This document shows positions 1 through 12,968 of a stretch of 64,000 nucleotides of DNA, one piece after another (position 1 is the first letter of the stretch; every line of letters begins with the position of its first letter). Source of the stretch: Dendrophyllia cribrosa (lineage: Eukaryota > Cnidaria > Anthozoa > Scleractinia > Dendrophylliidae). The notes under the pieces were generated by a model. It did no database searches. It was not told the origin of the DNA and was given only the letters and a program-made list of their open reading frames with translations. The position numbers and the translations under genes are program-made. Where the stretch lies: contig JAJLRJ010000002.1 in the NCBI GenBank assembly GCA_024195265.1, forward strand, positions 21,598,570 to 21,662,569. The letters run 5' to 3'.

Positions 1-2240
1 TGTTACCATTTAAACGAAAGCTACTGAGCAGTACATTCCTCAGTTGTTGCAGTGTATTATGCTGTACAAGGTGGTTCTGACAAGACAGCAAGATAGCGAA
101 AAGATTAGTGCCATCAGTAAAAACTGTAGCTTTGATTTGTTATAAGGGCTTTCAGTTCGACTCATTAAGCGTTGTAACAAGTCAGATACCGGCTTTTACA
201 TCAGTTCTTGCAACTGGATCGAATCCAAAGGAAACTGAACGAAGATTCAAATGCAATAGGATAGGATTCAGGTTTGTGTACCACAAGGAACTCATTTTTT
301 TTTCTCGCTTCTAGAAAAAGCATAATTGGTAAATGTCCCTTAAAATACAGACTACGCTTCCGTGCAGGCCATTGCGCAACTACGCCATTTAGAAGTGCGA
401 ACATATGCCGCCGTCCTAATCCAACTTCTTCATTTTAATCCTCGATTACTTTCTAAAATAAATTAAATCAGCACTACATGAAAAAACTACTCCGTAAGTT
501 CAGCTTGACTAAAGTATTTATTTTGCGTTAAGTTCGGCAAACGGTGGTTTCACTTTTGGATGGAAATAACTGAAGTTACACGATGACTTTTAAACTCCCA
601 AGAGTGCCAAATATTAAAATTTCGAGTAAAATATCAAATTTCATTTTGTAAAATATTGAAAAACAAATGGTACCTTGCAAAAGAACTGCTGGAAACGTTT
701 CATTTAAATGGTCACACCATAGGATTTCGTCAACAGACTTAAAAGTTAGAACTTCACTGGCATGTCTCCATTATTGACTCTGGGGATAACTTGAGGGTTA
801 TTGAATTATTCTTAAAGATGTCTCAGAGAATCTCTAGTTGAAGGCTAGCTTTCAAACATGCTTGCTTAATCATGGTTGCACTGAATTAATTGTCTTGTTT
901 AGTTCGCGGTTCAGTTAGTCGGACATCCCGGTATAAGAAATGAACTTTATAAATTATCGCTGTGCTCAATATTAGGTTGGCTGATTGCTTTGACTAAATG
1001 GATGTCTGTAATGCAATCAAAATTTGTTTTGTTTCACAAAATAAAAGGAATTTAATGACCAAGGATATTTAAAAAGAAAGTCAGTGGGTGGGAGAAAATG
1101 CTAAGGAAAAAAAGGATATTATGTCGACGGTTATCACTGGGCTATCCAAAAGGCCATTATTACACCGCGGGCTTATCCTATAAGAAGGCGCTAATGATGC
1201 TTGTATCAGATTTATCCCATGCATGGAAGGGACTATTTCCTGCGAAAACGTAATTGCTAATACGTCCCAGTATGTATCGGTAATAGATGATTTGGTACTG
1301 TTCATAATTCCTGAAACATCCTCCGGCTATCGGATCGGATAACTCACGTTGACGAAGGGCGTTTTATAAAGGTTTCATTTTTCATAGAATTAAGTTCTGA
1401 AAAGAAACCACACTATGCCGAGTCTCCCCTCCCTTCTTACCCCCCCCCCCCCCCCCCCCGCCCCCCCCCTCCCTCCCCTCCACCATTTAATTCCCTTCTT
1501 TACTTAGAGTTGTCACAGGACTGGATGTAACGAACTTTAGTATTACAGCGCGGCGGTTACCAATAACACGCGACCCACCCCCTTTAAAAGAGGCAGACAG
1601 AAAGTTGAGTTTTAGCGGATGTCAATCAAGAAAAGCCGTTAAAATTATTTGGATTCTGACAGGATTTCAAGCAAACTAAGCTAAAAGATGGACAATTTTA
1701 CCAGCTAACAGAAAGTAAAACTTTAATAGTCAAAATTGATTTCCAAGCCAGCTGAAACAAAAAGGAAAGCCGTCGCTTGCAGAAACAGTCATGACTAACA
1801 CTCTGTAAAATGTTCAAATCTTCTGTGTTTAAAGATGTGAAGGAATTTTAAAGTGGATCAAAGAGCAAAGCTGTATGATTATTAAGGTCGACTGAACTGA
1901 CACCTGCTCAATAATCCGGCCAAAGGTCAGGGGATTATTTCGAATACTTTGGTGTTTAATGTGAACACGGAATCCTCCGAATTGGATCATCGTGGCTTAA
2001 GAACATAACTGCAGTAAAGTGGCGTAACGAATCGTGTTACCACTTTAAGCCTTGCAGAAAAATATTCACCATATAACAATTGTTGGTTTAATTTGATATC
2101 AAATGGTTAACTGTATGGGCACAAGACATTGCCTCTTATATCTTCTTTCATGGGAGCTAGACCATACAACTACTGTATGGGCACTAGACATTGACTTTCA
2201 GTAGGAGCTACAACCTCTGAGACTATAAGCCGGGTATACT
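1..2240. other. Intergenic, no gene recognised
   Basis: AT-rich sequence with only short, composition-type open frames. A homopolymer C tract lies at about 1441-1485. A stretch at about 680-780 resembles 10340-10430, which flanks the broken deiodinase copy, so the region may share an old local duplication. I see no RNA gene or protein family here. Confidence 0.5.
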
Positions 2241-2682
2241 ACCCGGGGGGGGGGGGGGGGGGGGGTATTCCCTATAATGGGCTATACGGGGATGCTCCGC
2301 CCGAAAGGGGTACCTTGTTTAGGCTGGAGGTATATGAAAGGGTCGGGATTTCACGAGTTGATGTATGTGAAAGGGTAGGGATTTCACGAAGAATAGTAAA
2401 TGGTTGCGACAGCACGAGTTGAAGCATAAAAAAGGTAGGGAAAACTGCAATTTAAGTATTATAAAAAGGGCCTTTCAAAATATATCAAACAGACGCACGC
2501 AAAGGCTATTTGAAAGGGGTACCATTTTCAACGAAAGGTATATGAAAGGGGTACCATTTTCAATGAAAGGTATATGAAAGGGGTACCTTTTCTGTCAAAA
2601 ACGGTATATGAAAGGGTAAGGGTTTGGACCTCGGGGCGGAGCATCCCCGTACAAAACTTTGTTGAGTACCCCCCCCCCCCCC

Positions 2683-2715
<33 letters not shown>

Positions 2716-2722
2716 GGTATAC
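2241..2722 (+). repeat. Poly(G)/poly(C)-ended interspersed repeat
   Basis: The block opens with CCC plus a long G run, reads on through a TATAATGGGCTATACGGGG stretch and repeated 'tatatgaaaggg(g)ta' units, and closes with a long C run then CCGGGG. The ends are therefore inverted copies of one another. The same opening unit recurs at 29008-29300. I recognise this as a dispersed repeat typical of coral genomes. It has no coding capacity: the proline- and glycine-rich frames across it come from the homopolymers. Confidence 0.75.
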
Positions 2723-4265
2723 TACTAAGAGCCAATTAATAATCAATGATCAGGAAAACTAAAGAAAGAGACTAAATTGGACAGATTATACGGTTCTTTA
2801 AAAAATACCAGAAGAAAAAAGTTTATTTTCAATTCGAAGAAGACAAGTAAAAAGCTCCATATCAAATTATTTTAGTCCAACGGGCCATTAAAAAACTTGC
2901 TCTTTAGCTTTTTCATAAGCTTAGATAAGAGAAATAAGAACGAAGTAGTTTCACAACTGCCCTTCTGGGACGCAAGTCCGGCATGGTAATAGAGTCCGTT
3001 GGAGACCGACACTGGATCAGCGGAAAGTCTGACAGACGTTATAGTTAAAAGCATCCGGGCGCGCTCGAACGCCCAACTCAAAACAGTTACTGTAATGAAA
3101 GCTGGCAAACACCTTCAGTTTGTTTGTTGACAGCTTCTTTGTGCCTAAATTTCCAGCGTTTTCTCCTACAGTATGTCTCAGATTTGCAGTTGCTTGTTTT
3201 TTCGAGTCGGTTTATGCACAATATAGCACACCTTTCTTCAAATTAACTAAACTCGTTGTAAAAGCCTTAATTTTTATAACAAGAATAACACCTAATTAGT
3301 CCGTTTTTTTAAGCTCTTCTAGTCGATCTGTAAGCCGGTTAATCCTTCCTTTCCGCACGTGTATAAGACAGTCAGCTGAGCGTGAAGCAAAAGCAGTATA
3401 CTGTAAAATACCGATACCAGATAGAGCGAACGGGATCCCAGGTCTTTCAAATTAAAACTATTTAAAAACCAATTACTTCTATAGGATCTGCCGTGAGTAT
3501 CTTTCTAACACTGATGCAGTGTACGAAAAGAAGTAATGGACGCGCGCGTTGCATCTTGGTCGCCAGAGAGTCTTTAACCTTACAGCAGTATATCACGTGC
3601 ACATGTTACGGTTGAGTTAAAGTAAGCAAACGCAGTGTATTGTTCGTTGTTATTGACAAGTGTAGTGGACGTGATTGCCGACACAATGAATATTACAGTA
3701 CGTGCAGACATTTTAAGAATGAGTTATTCCGTAAGAGTTTTGAAACTAAACCAATCTGTAGAGTATTGAGTGTTCAACTGCTGTATTTGTTACGAACTTT
3801 GCTGCAAATGTTAATCACGCGTTTTAAGAAGCGGAGTCCCTTTTTTTATTTTTCACCGATATAACCGTTATCGTTTCTCCGGCCAGGGGGGACTATATGA
3901 TCTTGACGTGGTGGAGCTTGGTGGAGTAGCTTAAATGTTTCCCAGAACCCTGAGGCTGTATCGGTTGAAAGTTATTCCCCGTAGTCAGTCAGTTCGTACC
4001 GAATTGGTCTATGGAATATATCAGACAAACAGCACCCCACCCCCTTGTTTTCCAGACCGGGGGCTGGGCGGTGGGTTAACATACTACTCAGCAGGGGGGA
4101 GATGGGATGGTACCAATACTCCCTAAAAGTTTTCTTATTACAAGAATCTCGTTTGGTGGGCGTTGCCCATCCAATACTCTAAAAAAAAAATACTGGGTAG
4201 AAATATTGTTGGGTAGTATACAAGAAAAGAAAACGAGGAATATTCTATCACGAGGCAAGAATAGA
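2723..4265. other. Intergenic, no gene recognised
   Basis: Unique-looking AT-rich DNA without a recognisable gene. Open frames are under 90 codons and lack splice-linked partners. Confidence 0.4.
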
Positions 4266-4500
4266 GGAGTTTTCAATGCTACGCTTTGTGATTGGCTTAA
4301 AAATAACGCGCCAATTTCTTAGCCAATCAGAAGTAAAACCAGGACAAAATACTTGCACGCGTTTTCCCGCGCTTGGAACCGGCTACACGTATTTGCTTCG
4401 AGTTCTGATTGGTTTATATGATCATAGTTTTTCGTCGTGTGTTGTGATTGGGCAGGGCGATTACTTTGGTTTTGGTTTCACAACTGCCCTGTAAAACATG
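4266..4500 (+). repeat. Degenerate copy of the ATTGG-rich MITE family
   Basis: Shares the run 'gctacgctttgtgattggct ... agccaatcagaagtaaaacca ... cgcgttttcccgcgcttgg ... tgattggtt ... gtgattggg' with the intact copies at 14998-15292 and 15361-15665. The outer terminal repeats are weak, so this is an older copy. It carries several CCAAT/ATTGG motifs. Confidence 0.7.
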
Positions 4501-4904
4501 CAAACCCGGCCACCGTAAAATCATGACCTAGTAGAAACTTTCCCGATCAAAACTTTAGCAACCGTTGATTTTGTTATGAATCAGTGCCCTACAAAGAACA
4601 ATTTTCTTGAAGGCCTATATTTTGACAAGTGGAAATTTCTGAATTAACTATCAGTTTAATCTCGTACCCAGATCTAAAGGGGGCTCATGAATTTTAGTAA
4701 AACTGTGGAAGTGAATTAATTCAGGTTACATTGTTGGCAGCCAACATACCGTCAGTGCTCATTATCAATCCGAAATGCTAACGTGTGCATCACGGTCTAT
4801 CAGTTGTTGTGTATGTTATGTATTTTTCCCGCTTTGATGTTTTTTAACCTTTCTTACCACATTTTAACTTTTTACCGAAGTGACCGATATGGAGAGGTAG
4901 GAGG

Positions 4905-4909
4905 CAGGT

Positions 4910-4947
<38 letters not shown>
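4905..4947 (+). repeat. Poly(G) tract
   Basis: An unbroken G run of more than 30 bases, preceded by GGAGGCAGGTGGA. It produces spurious poly-Gly and poly-Pro frames. No flanking dispersed repeat is obvious, unlike the tracts at 2241, 2670 and 29277. Confidence 0.8.
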
Positions 4948-4948
<1 letters not shown>

Positions 4949-7763
4949 GGGAGACAGAAGACTCATCGATTTTTCGTATGGGGGCCCTGTGGAGTGTTCT
5001 GCTCCGTCCCCCTGGTACGAGGTTTTAGGCTGCATTTCTTTATCTTTTAAAGGATCCGTGAGGTTTTAAGACTGCTGTTGTCGAATATAGACTGCCAGTA
5101 GGTCACCACAGTGAGATATTATTGAGCACTTTTTCATTTGAGGGTCGTAAAACCTGAAGTGTCGTAAAACCAATTGAAAGTAGTCACTGTGGCCCATACT
5201 AGACCCAGATAATCCAATGTACCAATCACGACTCCGTCGAAGCAAATGCATGTAGCGGTAGGAAAGTGGCGTGAGTTTTTAACCAACCATAAAGCGTTGT
5301 GATGCAAAACCAGAGCAAACGTACATTATTTTCCACACTCGAATGAAATTTAATTCACTCTTACTGAAATCCATGGTCCAACTTTAATAGCGGCTAGAAG
5401 ATGATTCAAACTAACGTAGCATTTTCAACCCCGTTAAATTTTTGGCCAATCCTACCAGTCGTGCCGGTCGCTGGCGAACTACCGATCCCAATTCAGTTTT
5501 GTTACGGTGTAAATTGACTGAAGCAATGCTTCAATATTGCTTTAAATCCCGTTTCAGCCATGCGACATAGATTTCAATCCCGCTTCCGCAACTCGCCTGC
5601 AAAGAACGGCACATCACCGCCATGGCATTTTCTTCCTGTTTTCCGCCCTTAAAATTCCGCAACTCAGTCGAATTCTTCTGTACGGAATAAAGTATTTAGG
5701 AACTTTAAAACACAAATTAAAAGCAGAATTTCCTTTATAAGTTAATAACAATGACTGGGCCCATATAAAACAACTTAATCGAGTGAACATCAAGTAAAAA
5801 AAAAACCTGTGGAGAACAGATGAAGAACTCCTTCATTTTGTCTCATTTGTTAACCAGGATAACAGCTTGCTGCAGAGCTTGCCGTAAGCAAGATCTTGAA
5901 AATATATTTTTTTCTTCTTCTTCCATCAATACCGTTTGGAGTCTAATTCCTGTGGAATATCAACTCTCTTTTTCAAAGCAATACGATATTGATAAGGGAG
6001 GAGAGGAAAGGGGAAAGGAAGGAAAATGCTAGAAACAAAACAGAGTTAACTTCAGCAAAAAGTTAGATGGAATAACCCGACAGGGATTGATTGGTATTGA
6101 AGATTACAGGCCAATTTATGGTCCCGTGTTGTTAGTACGCGTTGCATGAGGATTCTTTCGGGTGGCGTGCCTTTTCTCACTTTTGGGTAAAGGTTTACAA
6201 AGACAACGAATGTCAAGTACACGAACCACCACCAGTTTGACGTCATGGGGACCAAAAGTACCACGAAATCAGGCTGAGATAAAAACGTCAACACGAAATG
6301 AAGGAATGACACATTTTTGGATGCCGTAATTAATTAAATAATCTACGATTTAGATAGAAAACAAGACCTTTAGATAAAAAAAATAGCTATCTCTATGTAA
6401 CAACTCTATTATTAAACGCCCGATAGCATAATCCAATTACGCAGTTTAAATTCAGAAAATAGAATATTGCATCATCGTTAAATGCTAATACTCTTAGGTG
6501 CCATCACCATTGTTTGCGTTGGAATGACTTGTTTTATCGTGGAAGAAATTGTAGAAAAGCCAACGGATTCACAATTTTACATACAACGGTGTCACAATGT
6601 GCTTTTTCATCGTGCAACATTTTTTAATAGCCATTTGGATGCTTTGATGAGTCTGCTGAATGTCTTGATAAACGAACTATTTCGACTACAATCTGTAAAA
6701 TACATGTATGCGTTTGTGGTTACTGTACACTGTACACTAAAGAGCCCACGTTATGGTCAATAACTGAGGAACTAAATTATGTTTTAAAAGCATCTGCTTT
6801 AACTTTTACGTGATATAATCGTGATGATTGATCTAAGTACCTAAAACCTCCTGTCCGATTAGAATTATGTCTGACTGTTTACATGGTCTCACGAACGTTC
6901 AAATTGTCACTACCTTAAGACCATGACAACGGGCAAATTTATAATCATAAAAAGAAACAGAAAGATTGAAAATAACGTCGTTTTACTGAGCAAAGTATGG
7001 CATGCGGCCAAAAGAAATGTCAGAAACGTTACTGAGTTATTCGCTTATATGTATGCAGTTACACGGTTGTCTTTTTCCAAACAGCCAAAATTGTCCCCAA
7101 GGAATAATTTCCAAACAATATTCAGTCGCGCCACACATCTAATTCCTTTGAAGTATTGTGGATCTTGTCCAAGATCCTTAGGTTTGCACACGATACGTTT
7201 TAAAACACGAACGGTTTTGCATCTCAAAACGATATGCAAAGGTGACATTATTAAAAAAAACTAGCATTCATTGTTAAAATCTACAAATTCGAGGGCAAAA
7301 TAGTTGGAAAATTCCTGAGCAAACAAGAAAAACTGATATACAGGCAGTTTGATATGATTATATTATGCACGTGACAAAAGGCCTTTCATTTGTTTGTAAT
7401 GCCCCACGAGATTTGTTTTCTCAGATTTTTCACTGAACGAGTGATCTTTGTTAAAAATGAGAACAGGATGCTGCTTGCACAACTGAGGAAACGGGCAGAA
7501 TTCTGAAATGCGTCTGCATTTACTGGCATTTCCTGAGTGTTCAAAGGTTGACATTACAGTACCGGGATATTGATTGTAAGTGATCATCACTGAACCACGG
7601 AAGCAATTCAAGCGGATTCAAGAGAATTGAGAAATCTATTGTTTTTACGCATTCAGTTGGAAGATTTGACACGAATCCGTATGGGATCATTACTGTTATG
7701 AAAAGAAAACGAACCGTGGGTCGTTAAGGTGTTCAGTTCTTGCCAGGACATCGTGGCGTCAAC
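4948..7763. other. Upstream region of the deiodinase gene, no other gene recognised
   Basis: A partial, reversed ATTGG-family MITE remnant is visible at about 5265-5340 (ending in a 'gcgttgtgatgcaaaacca' stretch). Otherwise the region is AT-rich with short frames only. The promoter and 5' UTR of the deiodinase should lie in its right part, but I cannot place a transcription start. Confidence 0.4.
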
Positions 7764-8857
7764 ATGTTTGTCCAATCATTCCAAGTCGTCCAAACGCTCG
7801 CAGCTTACAGCATGTTACTGTTCGTGTTTTCAATTGGTACGTTACTCAAATCAATGCCAGCTTTTCAGGATTGTATTATCCGGGCCTTCGACGCCGTCAC
7901 CAGAATAAAGTTACCCGTGGGTTCATACTGGGACTCTCTCTTCAGCGATGAAATGTTCCAGAATGTGTGGCACAGCGTGGCGTTGGACCTGCACAAGAAG
8001 ATCAAACAAGGCTGTGAAGCTCCAAACATTCCTGTTGTTTCTCTGTCTGGAAAACACTGTTTTTCGTTGTTGCAGATGGCAAAACCTGGAAGGCCCCTTG
8101 TCTTGAACTTTGGAAGTTGTACCTGCCCAATATTCATGAGCCAGCTAGATACATTCCAAAAAATGGCCAACGACTTCAGTCAAGTTGCTGATTTTTGTGT
8201 TGTTTACATCGAAGAAGCGCACCCTTCAGACGGATGGGCTTTAAAAGTGAGTTGTTCTCGTCTTTAAGGGTGGGAAAAAACCGTGCCCCACACACATTCT
8301 TGAAATTCTTATACACATTTTTTTGTTATAGCCAAAGCAGCTGTGTGTCATGACAGTCTACACTTTTTAGCCTGTTAATTACGTTTTTAAGTTTGGCCAA
8401 TCAAACAAAAGCTGTTTTGTGTTGTTTCTGGGGTACTGTGTATTTTTGGCGGTTTTATCAACCAAGTGGAACTCTTAAATGTATATATAAAATAATAGTT
8501 ACATAACAAAGTTAGATATGTTACATAAAAGTAATGCTTTGCATTAGGGTGCTGTCTGTTTGCATTGCTACGCCAATACTAACATATTTAAAAAAATTTT
8601 TGCAGGACAATTACGAAATCCGAACGCACAGAACACAAAATGAAAGATGCCTTGCCGCCCGTGAATTGGGGCAAAAACTTCCCGGATGTCCAGTGGTGGT
8701 AGACACCATGCTTGACGCGGCCAACATTGCGTACGGTGCTCTTCCCATCCGCTTTCACGTCATTCAGGACGGAAGAGTTGTTTACGAAGGAGGGCCTGGT
8801 CCTATGGGTTATGACATGAAGGGCGTAAGACAGTGGCTTACTACCGTGTCATCATGA
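7764..8857 (+). CDS. DIO: Iodothyronine deiodinase homologue with Cys in place of Sec
   Basis: Two exons, 7764-8246 and 8606-8857, are joined in phase 0 (donor AAA|GTGAGT, acceptor TTTTTGCAG|GAC), giving about 244 residues, the full family length. A hydrophobic N-terminal anchor (residues about 8-29) is followed by a thioredoxin-like fold. The catalytic motif NFGSCTCPIF puts Cys121 (TGC at 8124-8126) where deiodinases have selenocysteine. Other family blocks are YIEEAHPSDGWA (149-160), IRTHR with His169, and CPVVVDTM in exon 2. Deiodinases reductively remove iodine from thyroid hormones using a membrane-anchored thiol/selenol centre. A Cys enzyme would not need a SECIS element and is expected to be slower or to prefer other substrates (inference). 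I chose the ATG at 7764 because the frame upstream has only a non-ATG codon. A poly(A) signal AATAAA is at 9649. Confidence 0.93.
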
Positions 8858-9279
8858 GACAAAACGATTGTTATCATGGAACAAACGATTAATTGACACG
8901 AATAATCCATCTCAGCAGCGACATAGGCATTGTCACACAGCAACATGGTTACAAAATCCATCACGTAACGTTCCTTAACGAAACTACAAGATCTGAAGAT
9001 CTTAAGTGTCTTATTTCGTGCTGCTGGTATACCTAAGTGAACTTTGGTTGGCCACAACCGAAGAAATTCATGTTAAACTGGGCAAGCCAGATTTGTTGGG
9101 ACAATATTACGTCAAGAAACAAAACGTTTCAGGCTTTGAATGAAAACAATAGATCAACTGAGTTGTGGTTTAAATTTTGAATGCAGTTACACGAAAAACT
9201 TTCGATCTAAGTTATATCCTCGCTAGCAAGCGAAATAGTGAACAAACGCATGAACACACGACCGCATACTACTAAACCA

Positions 9280-9484
9280 AATAAATAATGGAAAACGTCA
9301 ATGTTGAAAAGCGCCAAAAATTAAAACCTAATGTTTTAGACGTTTCGGGCTAAACCCTTCTTCAGTGAAATGTCGATTTGACATTTCAACTGTCGACATT
9401 TCACTGAAGAAGGGCTAAGCCCGAAACGTCTGAAACATTTCTAATTTTGCCACTTTTTAACGTTAACATTTTCCATTATTTATT
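9280..9484. repeat. Foldback element in the deiodinase 3' UTR
   Basis: Near-perfect palindrome: 'aataaataatggaaaacg...' at the left is mirrored by '...ttccattatttatt' at the right, with inner arms 'acgtttcgggct' and 'agcccgaaacgt'. It separates the 3' UTR from its poly(A) signal. The sequence ACTACTAAACCA occurs at 9268-9279 and again at 9538-9549, and may be a target duplication of a slightly longer insert. The right arm contains CTGAAGA-A-GGGC-TAA-GCCC-GAAA (9404-9426), a hammerhead-like arrangement. Confidence 0.8.
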
Positions 9485-9648
9485 GTGTAACAAGCGCCAC
9501 GCAGTTTTTTGAAAATTTTTGTTCAACTATTTTGCCCACTACTAAACCAGTCAATCGTTTGACAAGGAAAGAAAAACATTTTAAAAAAACTATTTAAAAG
9601 CATATTTAAGACATTGTATTTATATAACACTGAGAAGCGTTTATGATC

Positions 9649-9654
9649 AATAAA
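9649..9654 (+). promoter_or_regulatory. Poly(A) signal of the deiodinase gene
   Basis: AATAAA about 790 bases after the deiodinase stop. The surrounding 'gcgtttatgatcaataaagtgttc' is also present, mutated to ATTAAG, in the duplicated copy at about 11360-11385. That indicates it belonged to the original transcription unit. Confidence 0.6.
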
Positions 9655-9699
9655 GTGTTCAAAGTTACTGATTTGTCTTGTTTATTTTACTGGTATTTG

Positions 9700-10580
9700 T
9701 GTATCAAAATTCAGTTAACTCTTAACTTCCAGACTTAAATCTTGAGTCATGTAATGCTCTTCTAACTTTTAAGTCTGTGGACGAAATAATACAGTGTGAC
9801 CATTCAGTTTAAAGCTCGTCAGCAGTATCCGGCCCTGTTTCCTTCTCAGCATATTCCAAAACGAAATTCGGGTTTTTCTTGAATTTTAATTTTGGGCACT
9901 TTTGGGAGTGACAGGGTTAAGGTTTTTGTGAGCCTCATGAAAATCAAACGTCGAGAAAGTCAGTACTTCTGATTGCGACGAGTTGCTACTTCCTGTTTTG
10001 TGCTGAACAACGGCTTCTTCAAAAGATATTAGTTTTAATACTGAGATGTCAGTAATAGTTGACAGAGAATTAAAACGAAAACTGATGGCCATTTCAATTC
10101 TTTACCCAACTCAGGCTTATTTAACACATCCCTTAATTCATCTTCGCCAGACATGGCCTCTATCCTTGGCAACGTTACAATGAATGTGACGCCCCAGTTA
10201 AGCCAAAGTTAAACTGATGGGCACTTTGCCAACAAGTGTATAAAGACGGTCATTTGCAAAAGCTTAAATATGGGGTGAAATATGCCGTGTCATGCAAAAA
10301 CGAAACCACCACAATATGAACAAGACAGAATCGTTTCTTGCTATGTGTTGAAAACGTACATTTGAATGGTCACACTGTAAACTTTCATTCGCAGAGTTAA
10401 AAGTTAAAACCACGTTACATGACAACAGTTTGAGTTAAGACCACTGACAAGGCCGACAGCTTAACGCTTAACATCACTGAAACGTCGAAGGGCGTGGTTT
10501 ATGAGACCAGATCAGCAAAAAGACATCCATCAGTATAGAAGAGAAAAAGAGTAATCTCTCCCCCAATATTTCTTCGAAAA
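9700..10580. other. Spacer between deiodinase and its broken copy
   Basis: No gene seen. The stretch at 10340-10430 is similar to 680-780, consistent with the local duplication that also produced the pseudogene. Confidence 0.35.
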
Positions 10581-10586
10581 CATCGA

Positions 10587-11230
10587 TCCTGGATATCCAG
10601 TGGTGGTCGACACTATGCTTGACGCAGTCAATATTGCATACGGTGTTCTTCCCATCCGCCTCCACGTCAATCAGTAGGCAAGAATAGAGGTTTTGCACGG
10701 CAGCCATGTTGCATGGCAGGAACAATAGATTATTTTCCCTATGGGAAAGAATGTTCTTTCTAATGCAAAACATTTTCATTGTTCCTGCCATGCAACATGG
10801 CTGCCGTGCAAAACCTCTATTGTCCACGAAAGAGGGTCAGGTCTTATTGGCTATGACATGAGAGGAGTAAAGCCGGTGAGTGAATCGAAAAAACCTATAC
10901 TACCGTGTCATGATGAGGGACACAATCGATTGTTAGGCCAGGGTTGAGTGACACGAATAAGACTCATCTCAGCGGCGACACTGATGCGCATTGTCCTACA
11001 GCAATGTGGTTACAAAACTCATCACCTTAGAGATCTGAAAATCATTTTTGCACGTATAAGCGAACTTTGGGTTGGTTATTATCAAAGAAATCCGTGTTAC
11101 ATTGAGAAAGCCAGATATTGTGACAATATTACGTCGTCAAAAAACAATTGAAAGAAAACAATAGCTAAACTGACTTATGGTTTCAATTTTGAGTACAGTA
11201 ACACGAATTTTCTCCTCACTTGCTTGGAAA
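10587..11230 (+). pseudogene. Truncated deiodinase exon 2 and 3' UTR copy
   Basis: From 10587 ('ccagtggtggtcgacac...') the sequence matches 8692 onward in the intact gene, including the stop-proximal 'ggctatgacatgagaggagtaaag' block and the 3' UTR ('...ctgacttatggtttcaattttgag'). Exon 1 and the catalytic half are absent, an in-frame TAG occurs at about 10674-10676, and a MITE (10687-10817) splits the coding part. It is therefore a dead partial duplication. The duplicated 3' region continues beyond a gap at about 11340-11410 with a mutated poly(A) signal. The intact gene has a foldback element in that gap which the copy lacks, so the foldback inserted after the duplication. Confidence 0.85.
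10687..10817. mobile_element. 131-bp MITE with TA target duplication
   Basis: Perfect long terminal inverted repeats start GAGGTTTTGCACGGCAGCC and end with their complement, enclosing about 45 bases. TA dinucleotides at 10685-10686 and 10818-10819 flank it, as expected for a Tc1/mariner-type non-autonomous element. Comparison with the intact deiodinase exon shows the empty site. Confidence 0.85.
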
Positions 11231-12968
11231 AATACATAATGATAGTTTCAGAATGGATATGGACGCTTGGCTTGTGTACTATTTGAGAACAAATCAACAG
11301 CTTTAATACCAAAGAAAAGAAAAGAAAAGAAAGAAAAATGTTTTGAAGCAACTTTAGAAGTGTTCATGATCAATTAAGCGTTCAAAATTATTTGTTTTGT
11401 TTGTTTACTAGTGTTCACGCCCCCTCGGTAGTCGGCTCTTCCCCAGTCCCCCTTGACTCGTATTACTTTCGTTCGCTCAGTTAATCGATCGCTGCTCGTC
11501 GGCGTGATGTTCGCCCGCTCGACTATCCAGAGAGGGACTTCTAGCAGTCTACCTGCCCGAAACAACTTTACCGAGCGTTTCTATGAGAAAACGTTGTCGT
11601 TACTGAACGAGTCACAGTGACAGAGACATCCCAAAAGCCTCGCATTTTCATCGCTTGCGACCTTCATGTGGGATCCCTGTGCCCAAGTATTAGCTATGAT
11701 CATGATCAATTTGCCATGCTGATGAGGCCGAACAAAGCCGATACAGCTATGAGGTCAACGGCCAATGAATGGCACCTATTTGGGTCAGGTGGATGAATCT
11801 TGATACCCAGTGAAACACCATTATTGTAACCTTTAACAATCATTCGAAATCTGCCTCAAATCAGTTACAGACCAGTGACTTATAAAATAGAACAAACATT
11901 CGGTCTACACTGACATTAACAGCTGAACAGCTCTTGCAGCCAAATTAAAACACTGCACATTTTGCTTTCGGAAATAAGCAAAAAACTGTTTTAGTTTTCT
12001 TTCGTTAACCCACGCCACGCACATGATTTTGGTCAACGCTTCGGTTAAAATATCGATAGATCGAATTCCATGCTCTGTTTGGTCACACTGAGTTGTACTG
12101 AACTTTTTGAGCACCCACTGACGAATCTTTTCGGTGAAATATTTGTTGAAAAGAATTTAGTCATCTTAAAAATTCTTGATTAATTACACTAAAATCTTTC
12201 ATGTTTGAAAATTGGGCTAATCGACTTTTTTCTACATTTAATTTATTCACACGAAACAGATGAAAATAGTTTAACTTTTCCAAATAGTACGTTCCTAAGA
12301 AATAATGTCCACAACATTTATTTATTTTTACAAAATGACCACTGACACCTTTCTGATACAAAACTAAAATAGTTATTACTGTTTGTTGTTTACATTTTCA
12401 AACTATGTATTTAGCCTTAATTTTATATGTCTCAAAACAATGAGCCTTAAATAAACATATACAATACTATTTTATAATAAGTGCAATAAGCTTAATCTAA
12501 CTTAGTTAATAAATGGACATGATCGGATTTTACCGATTTAAAATCTTCGTTAGAACTACGTCTACAATCCATGACTTATACAATAAAATGGAGAGGATAT
12601 TCTCTTGCTACAGCAGACACGTCTACATCTGACGGTTCCCCTCACAATCTTAGTACTCAGTTTGCATTGTTACATGTTGTTACATGGGAAGCAATTTCTC
12701 AGATACTTAGGGCCGAAAACTGTGAAACATGTTGCCTGACAGTTTGAGAAAACTTCCCTCCATCCTGAAAGGGCAGATCCGTAAGATTGAACTCACTTTA
12801 AAGCGCTGTTGAACTAAACGGAAATAGCGCTAAATTCGTTATTACTATTATTTTTTACCAAATATATAAAAATCTCTTCAGCTAGGCGAAATTGCTCTAT
12901 ATGCGGGTTTTACTGTATTTCAAAACTCTCTGGTGCATTCCACTAACCCCCTCCCATCCCCACTACAT
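11231..12968. other. Region downstream of the polycystin stop codon
   Basis: Contains an AAAAG-type microsatellite near 11309-11337 and the duplicated deiodinase 3' end to about 11410. The polycystin 3' UTR must lie just left of 12969. On the minus strand possible AATAAA signals occur at 12317-12326 and 12242-12247, with no way to choose between them. No other gene seen. Confidence 0.4.

Noticed and set aside
2528..2762. Gly-rich and Pro-rich open frames
   Set aside because: Produced by homopolymer G/C runs at a repeat terminus.
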